A stretch of 64,000 nucleotides of DNA, taken from the NCBI GenBank assembly GCA_017438975.1, contig JAFRUH010000031.1:1-64000 (forward strand). Reading direction: 5' to 3'. The position numbers were made by a program, and so were the translations under genes. The notes beneath the pieces are model-generated. The model saw nothing but the letters and a program-made list of their open reading frames with translations. It searched no databases and was not told the DNA's origin. This DNA comes from Bacteroidales bacterium (GTDB taxonomy: Bacteria > Bacteroidota > Bacteroidia > Bacteroidales > UBA932). Positions 16,609 to 24,350 of the stretch are shown here, piece after piece (within the stretch, counting starts at the first letter, position 1; every line of letters starts with the position of its first letter).

Positions 16609-17409
16609 CTTCGGCTGTTTCCCGATATAGGCGAGGATGCCGCCGTCGACATAGAGGATATGGCCGTTCACGGCGTCGGAGGCGTGGGAGGCGAGGAAAA
16701 CGGCGGGACCGCCGAGTTCGGACGGGTCGAGCCAGCGGCCGGCCGGAGTCTTTGCGCAGATGAATGAATCGAAGGGATGGCGGCTGCCGTCGGGCTGGAT
16801 CTCACGGAGCGGGGCGGTCTGCGGGGTCGCGATGTATCCCGGTCCGATGCCGTTGCACTGGATGTTGTACTCACCGTACTCGGAGCAGATGTTCCGGGTC
16901 AGCATCTTCAGTCCTCCCTTCGCGGCGGCATAAGCGGAGACCGTCTCGCGACCCAGTTCCGACATCATCGAGCAGATGTTGATGATCTTGCCTTCCCGGC
17001 GCTCCATCATCTCCGGAAGGACGGCCGAAGAGACGATGAACGGGGCGACGAGGTCGACGTCGATGACCTGCTGGAACTCCCTGCGTTCCATCTCGTGCAT
17101 CGGGATACGCTTGATGATTCCCGCGTTGTTGACGAGGATATCGATCTGGCCGACTTCGGCGTGGATCTTTTCCACGAGCGCCTTGACCGCTTTCTCGTCC
17201 GTAACGTCGCAGACATAGCCGTGGACGTTTTCGATGCCGGCTTCGCGGTAGTTGTTCAGTCCCCGCTCCAGGGCGGCCTCGTTGATGTCATTGAAAATGA
17301 TGTTCTTCGCACCGGCGGCGACGAATGCCTTGGCGATGTTGAAACCGATCCCGTAGGATGCTCCGGTAATCCAGGCGTTTTTGCCTTCAAGAGAGAATAG
17401 ATTTGCCAT
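16606..17409 (-). CDS. kduD: 2-dehydro-3-deoxy-D-gluconate 5-dehydrogenase
   Basis: A 267-residue short-chain dehydrogenase that reduces 2,5-diketo-3-deoxygluconate to KDG using NAD(P)H. The cofactor motif is TGASYGIG, then NNAGIIKR. The catalytic Ser lies in NICSMMSELG and the Tyr/Lys pair in SAYAAAKGG. The C-terminal YVDGGILAYIG is typical of KduD. First gene of the minus-strand arm, with a -7 box at 17445-17452. KDG made here is used by kdgK/eda at 39.8-41.5 kb. The stop falls within a dispersed repeat fragment. Confidence 0.93.
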   Translation of the reverse strand: MANLFSLEGKNAWITGASYGIGFNIAKAFVAAGAKNIIFNDINEAALERGLNNYREAGIENVHGYVCDVTDEKAVKALVEKIHAEVGQIDILVNNAGIIKRIPMHEMERREFQQVIDVDLVAPFIVSSAVLPEMMERREGKIINICSMMSELGRETVSAYAAAKGGLKMLTRNICSEYGEYNIQCNGIGPGYIATPQTAPLREIQPDGSRHPFDSFICAKTPAGRWLDPSELGGPAVFLASHASDAVNGHILYVDGGILAYIGKQPK

Positions 17410-17444
17410 AATATCGATATTGTTTGTATTTATTTCCTGTCTTA

Positions 17445-17452
17445 CAAAGATA
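17445..17452 (-). promoter_or_regulatory. kduD -7 promoter box
   Basis: TATCTTTG on the minus strand, 36 nt upstream of ATG 17409. The upstream sequence (minus strand of 17470-17476) contains TTCCGTT, the first half of the operator-like motif seen twice near lacI, but the rest of that motif is poorly conserved here. Confidence 0.5.
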
Positions 17453-17483
17453 CGAACGATTGCTTACAAAACGGAACAATTCC

Positions 17484-17514
17484 TTTGAATAATTGCCAAA
17501 GATTCGTATAATTG
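17484..17514 (+). promoter_or_regulatory. CE15 gene promoter (-33 TTTG, -7 TATAATTG)
   Basis: TTTG at 17484-17487 and TATAATTG (one mismatch to TAnnTTTG) at 17507-17514 with a 19-nt spacer. The start near 17521 selects ATG 17542 over an ATG at 17512. Confidence 0.5.
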
Positions 17515-17541
17515 CATTGTATCAATCTTTCCGTTCCGCCC

Positions 17542-18798
17542 ATGAAACAACTGATTTCCGCCCTCGTTCTCCTCTCCCTTTCCCTTTGTGCGGCGGCGCA
17601 GGTGCCGGCTCCCAACTATGATGAGTCGAAGATCCCGCCCTATACGCTTCCTGACCTTCTTACGACCTCGAAAGGCAGACCGGTCAGGAACGTCCGCACC
17701 TGGGAGCGGATCCGCAGGCCCGAACTCCTCGGCCTTTTCGAAAAAGAAATGTTCGGCATCTCTCCCGGCTTTCCGCAAGGGATGCATGCCCGGGTCGAAA
17801 AGGAGGTCGAAAATGCCTTCGGCGGGGCTGGAACCCTCAAGGAGGTGACCCTCTTCCTCGATGCGGCCGGGACCTTTCCGGTCCATCTCCTGATCGCCGT
17901 TCCGAAGGGTGCGAAGGGCCCCGTTCCGGCCTTCCTCGGCATCAATTTCTGCGGGAACCATGCGACGACATTCGACCCTGAGGTTACGATCCCGGGCGGG
18001 AAGATGCCCGTCCACAGCGGAGGAACGAAGGTTACCGAATACGAACGCGGGGCCAATGCGCACCGCTGGCCGTACGAGTACATCCTTTCGCACGGATATG
18101 CCGTCGTGACCTATTGCCGGGAGGATATCGACCCCGATTTCGACGACGGCTTCCGGAACGGAGTCCATGGACTGATGGACGGGGGAAAGGCCCGCGGCGG
18201 CTCTTCCTGGGGCACGATCGCAGCATGGGCCTGGAGCCTTTCCAGGGTCCTGGACTACCTGTATGCGGATCCCGCCATCGATGCGGACCGGGTCGCCGTC
18301 ATCGGCCATTCCCGACTCGGCAAGACGGCCCTTTGGGCGGGAGCGACGGATCCCCGGTTCGCCCTGGTGATTTCCAATGATTCGGGTTGCGGCGGAGCGG
18401 CTTTGTCGAGACGGCGTTTCGGCGAGACCGTCGCAAAGATCACGACGTCCTTCCCGCACTGGTTCTGCAAGAATTTCGACACCTACGGGAACAATGAGGA
18501 CGCCCTTCCTTTCGACCAGCACGGACTCCTTGCCCTGATCGCCCCGCGTCCGCTCTACGTCGCGAGCGCAAGCGAGGACCTCTGGGCGGATCCGAAAGGG
18601 GAGTATCTGTCCCTGTACGAGGCTTCCAAGGTCTACGCCCTGTATGGATTCGAGTCCCTCGGCGATCCGGAGCCCCCGGGGGTCGAGGAACCCGTCGTCC
18701 GCGGCAGGACGGGATATCATATCCGGAACGGAAAGCACAATATCGTGCTCTACGACTGGATGCAGTACGTTGCTTTTGCCGACCGGTTCCTTCAATAG
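17542..18798 (+). CDS. CE15-like glucuronoyl esterase
   Basis: A 418-residue alpha/beta-hydrolase with signal peptide MKQLISALVLLSLSLCAAAQ. The nucleophile elbow GHSRLGKTALWAGA, the following ISNDSGCGGAALSRR, APRPLYVASASEDLWADP and the C-terminal His region GYHIRNGKHNI match bacterial carbohydrate esterase family 15. Members cleave esters of (4-O-methyl-)glucuronic acid, classically lignin-xylan cross-links. Its place in a pectin locus suggests it may act on methyl or other esters of uronic acids (inference). Exported, probably periplasmic. The 3' end overlaps lacI by 7 nt. Confidence 0.85.
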   Translation: MKQLISALVLLSLSLCAAAQVPAPNYDESKIPPYTLPDLLTTSKGRPVRNVRTWERIRRPELLGLFEKEMFGISPGFPQGMHARVEKEVENAFGGAGTLKEVTLFLDAAGTFPVHLLIAVPKGAKGPVPAFLGINFCGNHATTFDPEVTIPGGKMPVHSGGTKVTEYERGANAHRWPYEYILSHGYAVVTYCREDIDPDFDDGFRNGVHGLMDGGKARGGSSWGTIAAWAWSLSRVLDYLYADPAIDADRVAVIGHSRLGKTALWAGATDPRFALVISNDSGCGGAALSRRRFGETVAKITTSFPHWFCKNFDTYGNNEDALPFDQHGLLALIAPRPLYVASASEDLWADPKGEYLSLYEASKVYALYGFESLGDPEPPGVEEPVVRGRTGYHIRNGKHNIVLYDWMQYVAFADRFLQ

Positions 18799-19844
18799 TA
18801 TTCGACGTTATAACGGGTTAAAATATCCATATGCATGAAGTTGTCCTTTTTCGGGGGCAACTTTTTGCGTACGATGTATTCGGCGACGGCGTCGATGGCA
18901 AGATTGACCTGCTCGTCCGGGCGCTGTGCGATCAGGCAGGACACCGTCCCGCGGCCGAGCGCCTCCATGTTCGCCGTGAGATTGTCGAAACCGACGACCT
19001 TCCGGCCCGGAACCGGATGCTTCTCGAGCCAGGGAACGATCAGGTGGATCCGGGAATTGAACATCACGATATGCCGGATTCCGGGGTGTTCCCGGGAGAA
19101 GGCGTCGAGGGTCTCTTCGATGCCGGAGGGATCGTTCGGATCGATGAAAATGTTGGAAAGGCGGCATTCCGGGCAGTTTTCGAGCAGGTAGTCCATGAAT
19201 CCTGCCCGGCGGTTGATCGTCGGATCGGACTGCTGGAGCCGGTCACGCCGGATCCGGACCATCAGGACGCTGTCGACCGGCTGTCCGCCTGTAAGCTGGT
19301 CGGCGCAGAGGTATCCGCTCTTGTAAAGCGGCAGGCCGAAGTAAGCCAGATAACCGTCCGTATCAAGTTTCGAATCGATGAAAGCGTAGGGGATCTCCCG
19401 CTTCTCCAGTTCCCGGGTCAGGACCAGGGTTCCGTCCCTGAACATCGGAGCGAGCACGATGCCGTCCGGCCCTGCTTCCAGCATCTGCCGGGAGGCTTCC
19501 TCGAAGGATGCGATGTCATACTGGTCGTATTCGAAAGGAACGATATCGATTCCGATCGTTTCCACGGATTCCCTCGCCCTTGAGATCCCTGAGGCGACCA
19601 GTTCCCAGAAGGATCCGGGTTCATGGGAGGGGATCAGGACCGCAATCATGTGCCGGCCCCCTTTGGCGAGGAGGGAAGCGTAGACATTGGGTTCATACCC
19701 GAGCTCTTCGATGACTTTCATCACCTTTTCGTAGCTCTTCCGCGATACCTCGCCGCGGTTGTGGAGCACCCGGTCGACCGTTCCTTTGGAAAGGCCGGTG
19801 CGTCGGGCGATGTCCATGATCGTAATTTTGTCAGAAGGGGCCAT
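18792..19844 (-). CDS. LacI-family regulator of the pectin locus
   Basis: A 350-residue LacI/GalR repressor. The helix-turn-helix and hinge are at residues about 7-60 (ITIMDIARRTGLSKGTVDRV, LHNRGEVSRKSYEKV, ELGYEPNVYA). A periplasmic-binding-protein-like effector domain runs from IAVLIPSHEPGSFW to the C-terminus. The long frame from 19898 is rejected because its -7 box TAGCTTTG lies at 19865-19872, selecting ATG 19844. It sits between CE15 and the divergent GH28 operon and probably senses a uronate catabolite such as KDG or a keto-uronate (inference). Confidence 0.9.
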   Translation of the reverse strand: MAPSDKITIMDIARRTGLSKGTVDRVLHNRGEVSRKSYEKVMKVIEELGYEPNVYASLLAKGGRHMIAVLIPSHEPGSFWELVASGISRARESVETIGIDIVPFEYDQYDIASFEEASRQMLEAGPDGIVLAPMFRDGTLVLTRELEKREIPYAFIDSKLDTDGYLAYFGLPLYKSGYLCADQLTGGQPVDSVLMVRIRRDRLQQSDPTINRRAGFMDYLLENCPECRLSNIFIDPNDPSGIEETLDAFSREHPGIRHIVMFNSRIHLIVPWLEKHPVPGRKVVGFDNLTANMEALGRGTVSCLIAQRPDEQVNLAIDAVAEYIVRKKLPPKKDNFMHMDILTRYNVEYY

Positions 19845-19864
19845 GGCGGGAGTGGTCAACGATG

Positions 19865-19872
19865 CAAAGCTA
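19865..19872 (-). promoter_or_regulatory. lacI-type regulator -7 promoter box
   Basis: TAGCTTTG on the minus strand, with a predicted start near 19858 and a leader of about 13 nt to ATG 19844. Confidence 0.5.
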
Positions 19873-19909
19873 CGAAAAAAAACCTCATATCCAAGCATTT
19901 TTCAAAAAA

Positions 19910-19929
19910 ATCGTGCCCGATAACGGACT
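19910..19929 (-). promoter_or_regulatory. Operator-like site 1 (upstream of the regulator gene)
   Basis: The minus strand reads AGTCCGTTATCGGGCACGAT. It shares 14 of 16 positions (TCCGTTAyCGkGCACG) with site 2 at 19965-19985, in the opposite orientation. It lies about 38 bp upstream of the regulator's own -7 box. Candidate binding site for the adjacent LacI-type repressor. Confidence 0.55.
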
Positions 19930-19964
19930 GAATGGAAGGCCTCTGAATAAATTTTTGAAAATTT

Positions 19965-19985
19965 TTTCCGTTACCGTGCACGGAA
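19965..19985 (+). promoter_or_regulatory. Operator-like site 2 (over the -33 region of the GH28 operon)
   Basis: The sequence TTTCCGTTACCGTGCACGGA, ending in a further A, contains the perfect palindrome CCGTGCACGG (19974-19983) and outer arms TTCCGT/ACGGAA (19966-19971, 19980-19985). It covers the -33 region of the GH28 promoter, where a bound repressor would block polymerase. A near copy is at 19910-19929. Confidence 0.6.
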
Positions 19986-20000
19986 TTCCAAATTCTTTTT

Positions 20001-20008
20001 TATATTTG
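20001..20008 (+). promoter_or_regulatory. -7 box of the pectin depolymerisation operon
   Basis: TATATTTG, with a predicted start near 20015 and a leader of about 24 nt to ATG 20039. It drives GH28 and probably all genes through the surface lipoprotein. Confidence 0.6.
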
Positions 20009-20038
20009 TAGCCGTGACATTGTAACTATAGCCAATCG

Positions 20039-21493
20039 ATGAGAAAAACAGCCTTTCTTTCAGTCGTCCTGACCCTGGTCCTTTCCTGTGCACAGGGTGA
20101 GAATGAGTTCTCCGACCTCTACCGGAACCTCCCGTTCCAGATGCCGGCCGTCGAACGGCCCGACATCCCTTCCCGCAGCGTAGATATCCGCGATTTCGGC
20201 GGAGTCGGTGACGGAAAGACCCTCAATACGGAGGCTTTCGCCAAGGCGATGACCTCCCTCTCGGCCAAAGGCGGCGGCCACCTTGTCGTCCCCGAAGGAA
20301 TCTGGCTGACCGGCCCGATCACCCTGGAGAGCCATGTCGACCTCCATGTTACGGAAAACGCGATCCTCGTTTTCTCTCCGGACCAGGACCTGTATCCGAT
20401 CATCGATACCAATTTCGAAGGCCTGGATGTCCGGCGCTGCCTTTCCCCGATCAACGCGCTCGGGGCAAAGCATATCTCCATCACCGGCGGCGGCATCATC
20501 GACGGCAGCGGGGAATACTGGCGGGAAGTCAAGAAACGCAAGGTCTCTTCCGACCAGTGGAAGGCGATCCTCGGCCGGGGCGGTCTCCTCAGCGAGGACG
20601 GTTCCGTCTGGTATCCGGACGAAGGGTATATGAAAGCCCGCCTGACGGCAGGGTCGCTGAATTATCCCGATCCTTCCCTGGACGAACTGGAAATCAAAAC
20701 CTTCCTCCGCCCGGTCATGGTTTCCCTGCGCGAATGCGAGAACATCCTCCTCGAGGACTGTACTTTCCAGAATTCCCCCTGCTGGAACATCCATCCGCTC
20801 TATTGCCGGAACATGATCATCAATCGTATCACGGTCCGGAATCCGCATTATTCCGCCAACGGGGACGGGATCGACATCGACGCCTGCGAGAACGTCATCG
20901 TGAAGGACTCCTCCTTCGACGTCGGCGATGATGCGATCTGCATCAAGTCCGGCAAAGACGCCGACGGCCGCCGTCACGGCATCGCCTGCCGGAACCTGCT
21001 GATTTCGGGCTGCACTGTATACCATGGCCACGGCGGATTCGTCGTCGGTAGCGAAATGAGCGGGGGAGTGGACCATATCCTCGTCGAAAAGTGCCGTTTC
21101 ATCGGAACCGACGTCGGACTCCGTTTTAAAAGCACGCGCGGGCGCGGGGGACTGGTCGAAAAGATCTGGTGCCGGGACATCTTCATGAAAGATATCGTGA
21201 CTTACGGGGTCATCTTCAACCTCTATTACGCGGGAGTGGCCGCCACGGACATGAACGGAGAAGCGAAGGAAGACATCCAGCCCGTCGATGAGACGACGCC
21301 GGTTTTCCGTGACATCCGTTTCGACGGGATCGTCTGTTCCGGAGCGCGCCAGTCCGTCTACGTGAACGGCCTTCCCGAGATGCCGGTCCGCGGCCTGCGG
21401 TTTGCCAACAGCACCTTCACCGCCCGGCAGGGCCGTGAAGTCCATTATGCCGAAGATGTCGAGTTCGAGAATGTAACTGAAAACCTGATCTGA
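20039..21493 (+). CDS. GH28 polygalacturonase-type lipoprotein
   Basis: A 484-residue right-handed beta-helix hydrolase of GH28 that cleaves alpha-1,4-galacturonosyl (or rhamnogalacturonan-type) linkages in pectin. SPII signal: MRKTAFLSVVLTLVLSC. The catalytic motifs are all present: NGDGIDID, VGDDAICIKSGK (paired Asp), GHGGFVVGSE (His) and RFKSTRGRGG. An N-terminal DIRDFGGVGDGKTLNTEA is typical. First gene of the large operon; its stop overlaps the next start as TGATG. Exo- versus endo-action cannot be read from the sequence. Confidence 0.93.
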   Translation: MRKTAFLSVVLTLVLSCAQGENEFSDLYRNLPFQMPAVERPDIPSRSVDIRDFGGVGDGKTLNTEAFAKAMTSLSAKGGGHLVVPEGIWLTGPITLESHVDLHVTENAILVFSPDQDLYPIIDTNFEGLDVRRCLSPINALGAKHISITGGGIIDGSGEYWREVKKRKVSSDQWKAILGRGGLLSEDGSVWYPDEGYMKARLTAGSLNYPDPSLDELEIKTFLRPVMVSLRECENILLEDCTFQNSPCWNIHPLYCRNMIINRITVRNPHYSANGDGIDIDACENVIVKDSSFDVGDDAICIKSGKDADGRRHGIACRNLLISGCTVYHGHGGFVVGSEMSGGVDHILVEKCRFIGTDVGLRFKSTRGRGGLVEKIWCRDIFMKDIVTYGVIFNLYYAGVAATDMNGEAKEDIQPVDETTPVFRDIRFDGIVCSGARQSVYVNGLPEMPVRGLRFANSTFTARQGREVHYAEDVEFENVTENLI

Positions 21494-23178
21494 TGAAAAG
21501 AATCCTCTGTACCCTCCTTGCGCTGGCCCTCGTGCTTGTCAGCACCTCCTCGACCATCCATCTGATGGGCGATTCCACGATGGCGGACAAAGATCTTTCC
21601 AACGGCAATCCCGAAAGGGGCTGGGGCATGATGTTCCCGAACTTCATCGAAGGGATGGACGTCGTCAATTATGCCCAGAACGGCCGGAGCACCAAGAGTT
21701 TCATCGACCGAGGCCTTTGGGACAAGGTCAAGGCCAACCTCAAAGCCGGCGACTGGGTCTTCATCCAGTTCGGCCACAACGATGCCAAGGAAAGCGATCC
21801 CGAACGCTATGCCGCCCCCTTCGGCGCGTATCAGGACAATCTCCGCCTCTTTGTAAGGACAGCCCTGGAAGCCGGTGCGAAGCCGGTCCTCCTGACCCCG
21901 GTCGCCCGCCGCTGGTTCAAGGACGGCAAACTGGACCGGAACTGCCATACGGACTATCCCGAAGCCATGAAGGAGGTCGCGAAAGAGTTCGGCATCCCGC
22001 TCCTGGACATGACGACGAGGACCCTGGACTGGATCGAAGGGCTCGGAGACGAGGCTTCCCGTCCCTATTTCATGCACCTGGAGCCCGGGAAATATGCCTG
22101 CGCCCCGGACGGAAAGGTTGACAATACCCATACGAAGGCCTCCGGTGCGCGCAAGGTCGCCGAGATGGTCTGCGACTGCATCCGGGAGCAGCTTCCCGAG
22201 CTCGCGGAGCACCTGGTCCGGTACGACATCGTCGTGGACCCGAACGGATTCGGGGATTGCTTTACGATCCAGGAAGCCGTCGACGCGGTCCCGGATTACA
22301 GCCACGAGGCCGTTACGACGATCCTTGTCAAGAAAGGCGTGTACCATGAGATGGTCACGATCCCGCACAATAAGTTCCGGATCCATATCAAGGGACAGGG
22401 TGCCGAAGAGACGGTCCTGACCTATGGCAAGTATGCGACCCAGCCGTGGGCGCTGAACGGTCTTCCGACCGGCACCTCCGGGAGCGCGACCCTCTATATG
22501 CACTCGAGCTACGTGACGATGGAGGATATGACGGTCGAGAACAGCGCCGGGGAAGGGAAGGAGATCGGCCAGGCCGTCGCCCTCTTCACCGACGGGGATT
22601 TCCTCTTCTTCAACCGCTGCCGCTTCATCGGCAACCAGGACACGGTCTATACCTACGGCCGGTACGGAAAGGACGGAGGCGTCAAGCGGAACTATTTCCT
22701 CGACTGCTATATCGAAGGAACAACCGATTTCATCTTCGGCCCTTCGATCGCCTGGTTCGAGAACTGCCATATCCATTCGAAGAAAAACAGTTACGTGACG
22801 GCCGCTTCGACCTTTGAAGGACAGAAGTGGGGTTATGTCTTCCACAAGTGCCGGCTGACGGCCGCTCCGGGTATCGACAAATGCTACCTCGGACGCCCCT
22901 GGGGCGCTTATGCGAAGACCGTTTTCATCGAGTGCGAACTCGGATCCCACATCCTTCCCGCCGGATGGCACGACTGGGAGAAACCCGGCAAGCCCGATAC
23001 GAAGAAGAACTCGTATTACGCCGAGTACAAGAACTACGGTCCCGGTGCCGCTTCGAAGAAAGAGCGGGTGAAATGGTCCCGGCAACTGACCGACCGGCAG
23101 GCAGCGGAGTATACCTTTGAAAACGTGATGTACCAGAAACAGGACGGCATCGTTTGGAATCCGTTCGACAACCGATGA
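21493..23178 (+). CDS. CE12-CE8 fusion: rhamnogalacturonan acetylesterase + pectin methylesterase
   Basis: A 561-residue two-domain esterase. The N-terminal SGNH domain (about 20-235) has GDSTMADK (Ser28), QNGRSTKSF, FGHNDAKE and DNTHTKASGA (Asp/His), matching CE12 pectin or rhamnogalacturonan acetylesterases. The C-terminal beta-helix (about 240-561) is a CE8 pectin methylesterase: GQAVALFTDGD, GNQDTVYTYG, TTDFIFGPS and LGRPWGAYAKTVF supply the Gln/Asp/Asp/Arg active site. A signal peptide covers residues 1-20. One polypeptide therefore removes acetyl and methyl groups ahead of lyase attack. Overlaps GH28 by 1 nt and GH105 by 4 nt. Confidence 0.93.
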   Translation: MKRILCTLLALALVLVSTSSTIHLMGDSTMADKDLSNGNPERGWGMMFPNFIEGMDVVNYAQNGRSTKSFIDRGLWDKVKANLKAGDWVFIQFGHNDAKESDPERYAAPFGAYQDNLRLFVRTALEAGAKPVLLTPVARRWFKDGKLDRNCHTDYPEAMKEVAKEFGIPLLDMTTRTLDWIEGLGDEASRPYFMHLEPGKYACAPDGKVDNTHTKASGARKVAEMVCDCIREQLPELAEHLVRYDIVVDPNGFGDCFTIQEAVDAVPDYSHEAVTTILVKKGVYHEMVTIPHNKFRIHIKGQGAEETVLTYGKYATQPWALNGLPTGTSGSATLYMHSSYVTMEDMTVENSAGEGKEIGQAVALFTDGDFLFFNRCRFIGNQDTVYTYGRYGKDGGVKRNYFLDCYIEGTTDFIFGPSIAWFENCHIHSKKNSYVTAASTFEGQKWGYVFHKCRLTAAPGIDKCYLGRPWGAYAKTVFIECELGSHILPAGWHDWEKPGKPDTKKNSYYAEYKNYGPGAASKKERVKWSRQLTDRQAAEYTFENVMYQKQDGIVWNPFDNR

Positions 23179-24350
23179 GAAAGGGATGGATCATAGCGGC
23201 TCTCGCCGCCCTTCTTTCCTCCTGCACGGGGCAGGAGCCCCTCTCCATGCAGATCGTCCGGAGCGAGATGGTGCGGAATCCGGAGGCTTCCCGGATCGAC
23301 GGACAGGAGGGAAAACTCAAATGGAACTATACGACCGGGCTCGAACTCAAGGCTTTCCTTGACGTGTACGACCGGTACGGGAACAAGGAACTCCTCGATT
23401 ATGCGGACGCCTGGTACGATGCCATCATCGACTCGTGCGGGTGCATCTATAAATACAAGGTTTCGAATTACTCTACGGACCATATCTGCCCGGGAAGGAC
23501 CCTTTTTCGCCTTTATGAACTGACCGGAAAGGAGAAGTACCGGATGGCTATGGACACGCTCTGGCGCCAGATCCAGGGGCAGCCCCGTACGCCGGAAGGC
23601 GGTTTCTGGCACAAGAAGGTCTATCCGCAGCAGATGTGGCTCGACGGTCTCTACATGGCCCAGCCTTTCTATGCGGAATATACCCTGCGTTTCGTCCCGG
23701 ACAGCCTGAAAGCGGCGCGCTTCGAAGACATCGCCCTCCAGTTCAGGACGGTGGCGGAGCATACTTTCGATCCCGCGACCGGCCTGTACCGCCATGCCTG
23801 GGATTCCTCCCGCGGAATGTTCTGGGCGGATCCGCAGACCGGGCAGTCGGACCATGCCTGGGGACGCGCCCTCGGCTGGTATTCGATGGCCCTTGTCGAT
23901 GTCCTGGAACTGCTCCCGGTAACGGCTCCGGGCCGGGAAGACCTCGTGCGGATCCTCCGGTCCATCTTCGACCGGCTTCCGGAGTATGCGGATCCGGCGA
24001 CCGGGATGTGGTACCAGGTGCTGGACTGCCCGGGTCGGGAAGGCAATTATGTCGAGGCTACCTGCAGCGCGATGTTCGTCTATTCGATGCTGAAAGGGAT
24101 CCGCCTCGGCCTGCTCGATATTCCCTCGGAAACCGCCCGGGAGAAGTATGACGCTTTCGTCAGGACCTTCATCGTCCGGGAAGGGGATCTTGTCAGCCTG
24201 GAACGCTGCTGCGAGGTGGCGGGTCTCGGCGGCAAGGACAACCGCAGGGGCGATTATGACTATTATATCAATGAACGCGTGCGCGCCAACGATCCCAAGG
24301 GCATCGGTCCCGCGGTCTGGGCGGCGCTGGAAATGGAATTATGCAAATGA
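23175..24350 (+). CDS. GH105 unsaturated rhamnogalacturonyl/galacturonyl hydrolase (lipoprotein)
   Basis: A 391-residue (alpha/alpha)6-barrel hydrolase of GH105 (YteR/YesR type), removing 4,5-unsaturated galacturonate from lyase products. The motifs MWLDGLYMAQPF (catalytic Asp) and SDHAWGRALGWY, and the C-terminal YYINERVRANDPKGIGP, are typical. SPII signal: RKGWIIAALAALLSSC. ATG 23175 overlaps the upstream stop (ATGA) and is preferred to a start at 23154. The released unsaturated uronate is the substrate that ring-opens and feeds KduI/KduD. Confidence 0.92.
   Translation: MRKGWIIAALAALLSSCTGQEPLSMQIVRSEMVRNPEASRIDGQEGKLKWNYTTGLELKAFLDVYDRYGNKELLDYADAWYDAIIDSCGCIYKYKVSNYSTDHICPGRTLFRLYELTGKEKYRMAMDTLWRQIQGQPRTPEGGFWHKKVYPQQMWLDGLYMAQPFYAEYTLRFVPDSLKAARFEDIALQFRTVAEHTFDPATGLYRHAWDSSRGMFWADPQTGQSDHAWGRALGWYSMALVDVLELLPVTAPGREDLVRILRSIFDRLPEYADPATGMWYQVLDCPGREGNYVEATCSAMFVYSMLKGIRLGLLDIPSETAREKYDAFVRTFIVREGDLVSLERCCEVAGLGGKDNRRGDYDYYINERVRANDPKGIGPAVWAALEMELCK

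Noticed and set aside
15583-16767. Plus-strand open frame containing the peptide VILNEVKNLL
   Set aside because: This peptide is the well-known spurious translation of a dispersed repeat; the rest is antisense to kduI and kduD.
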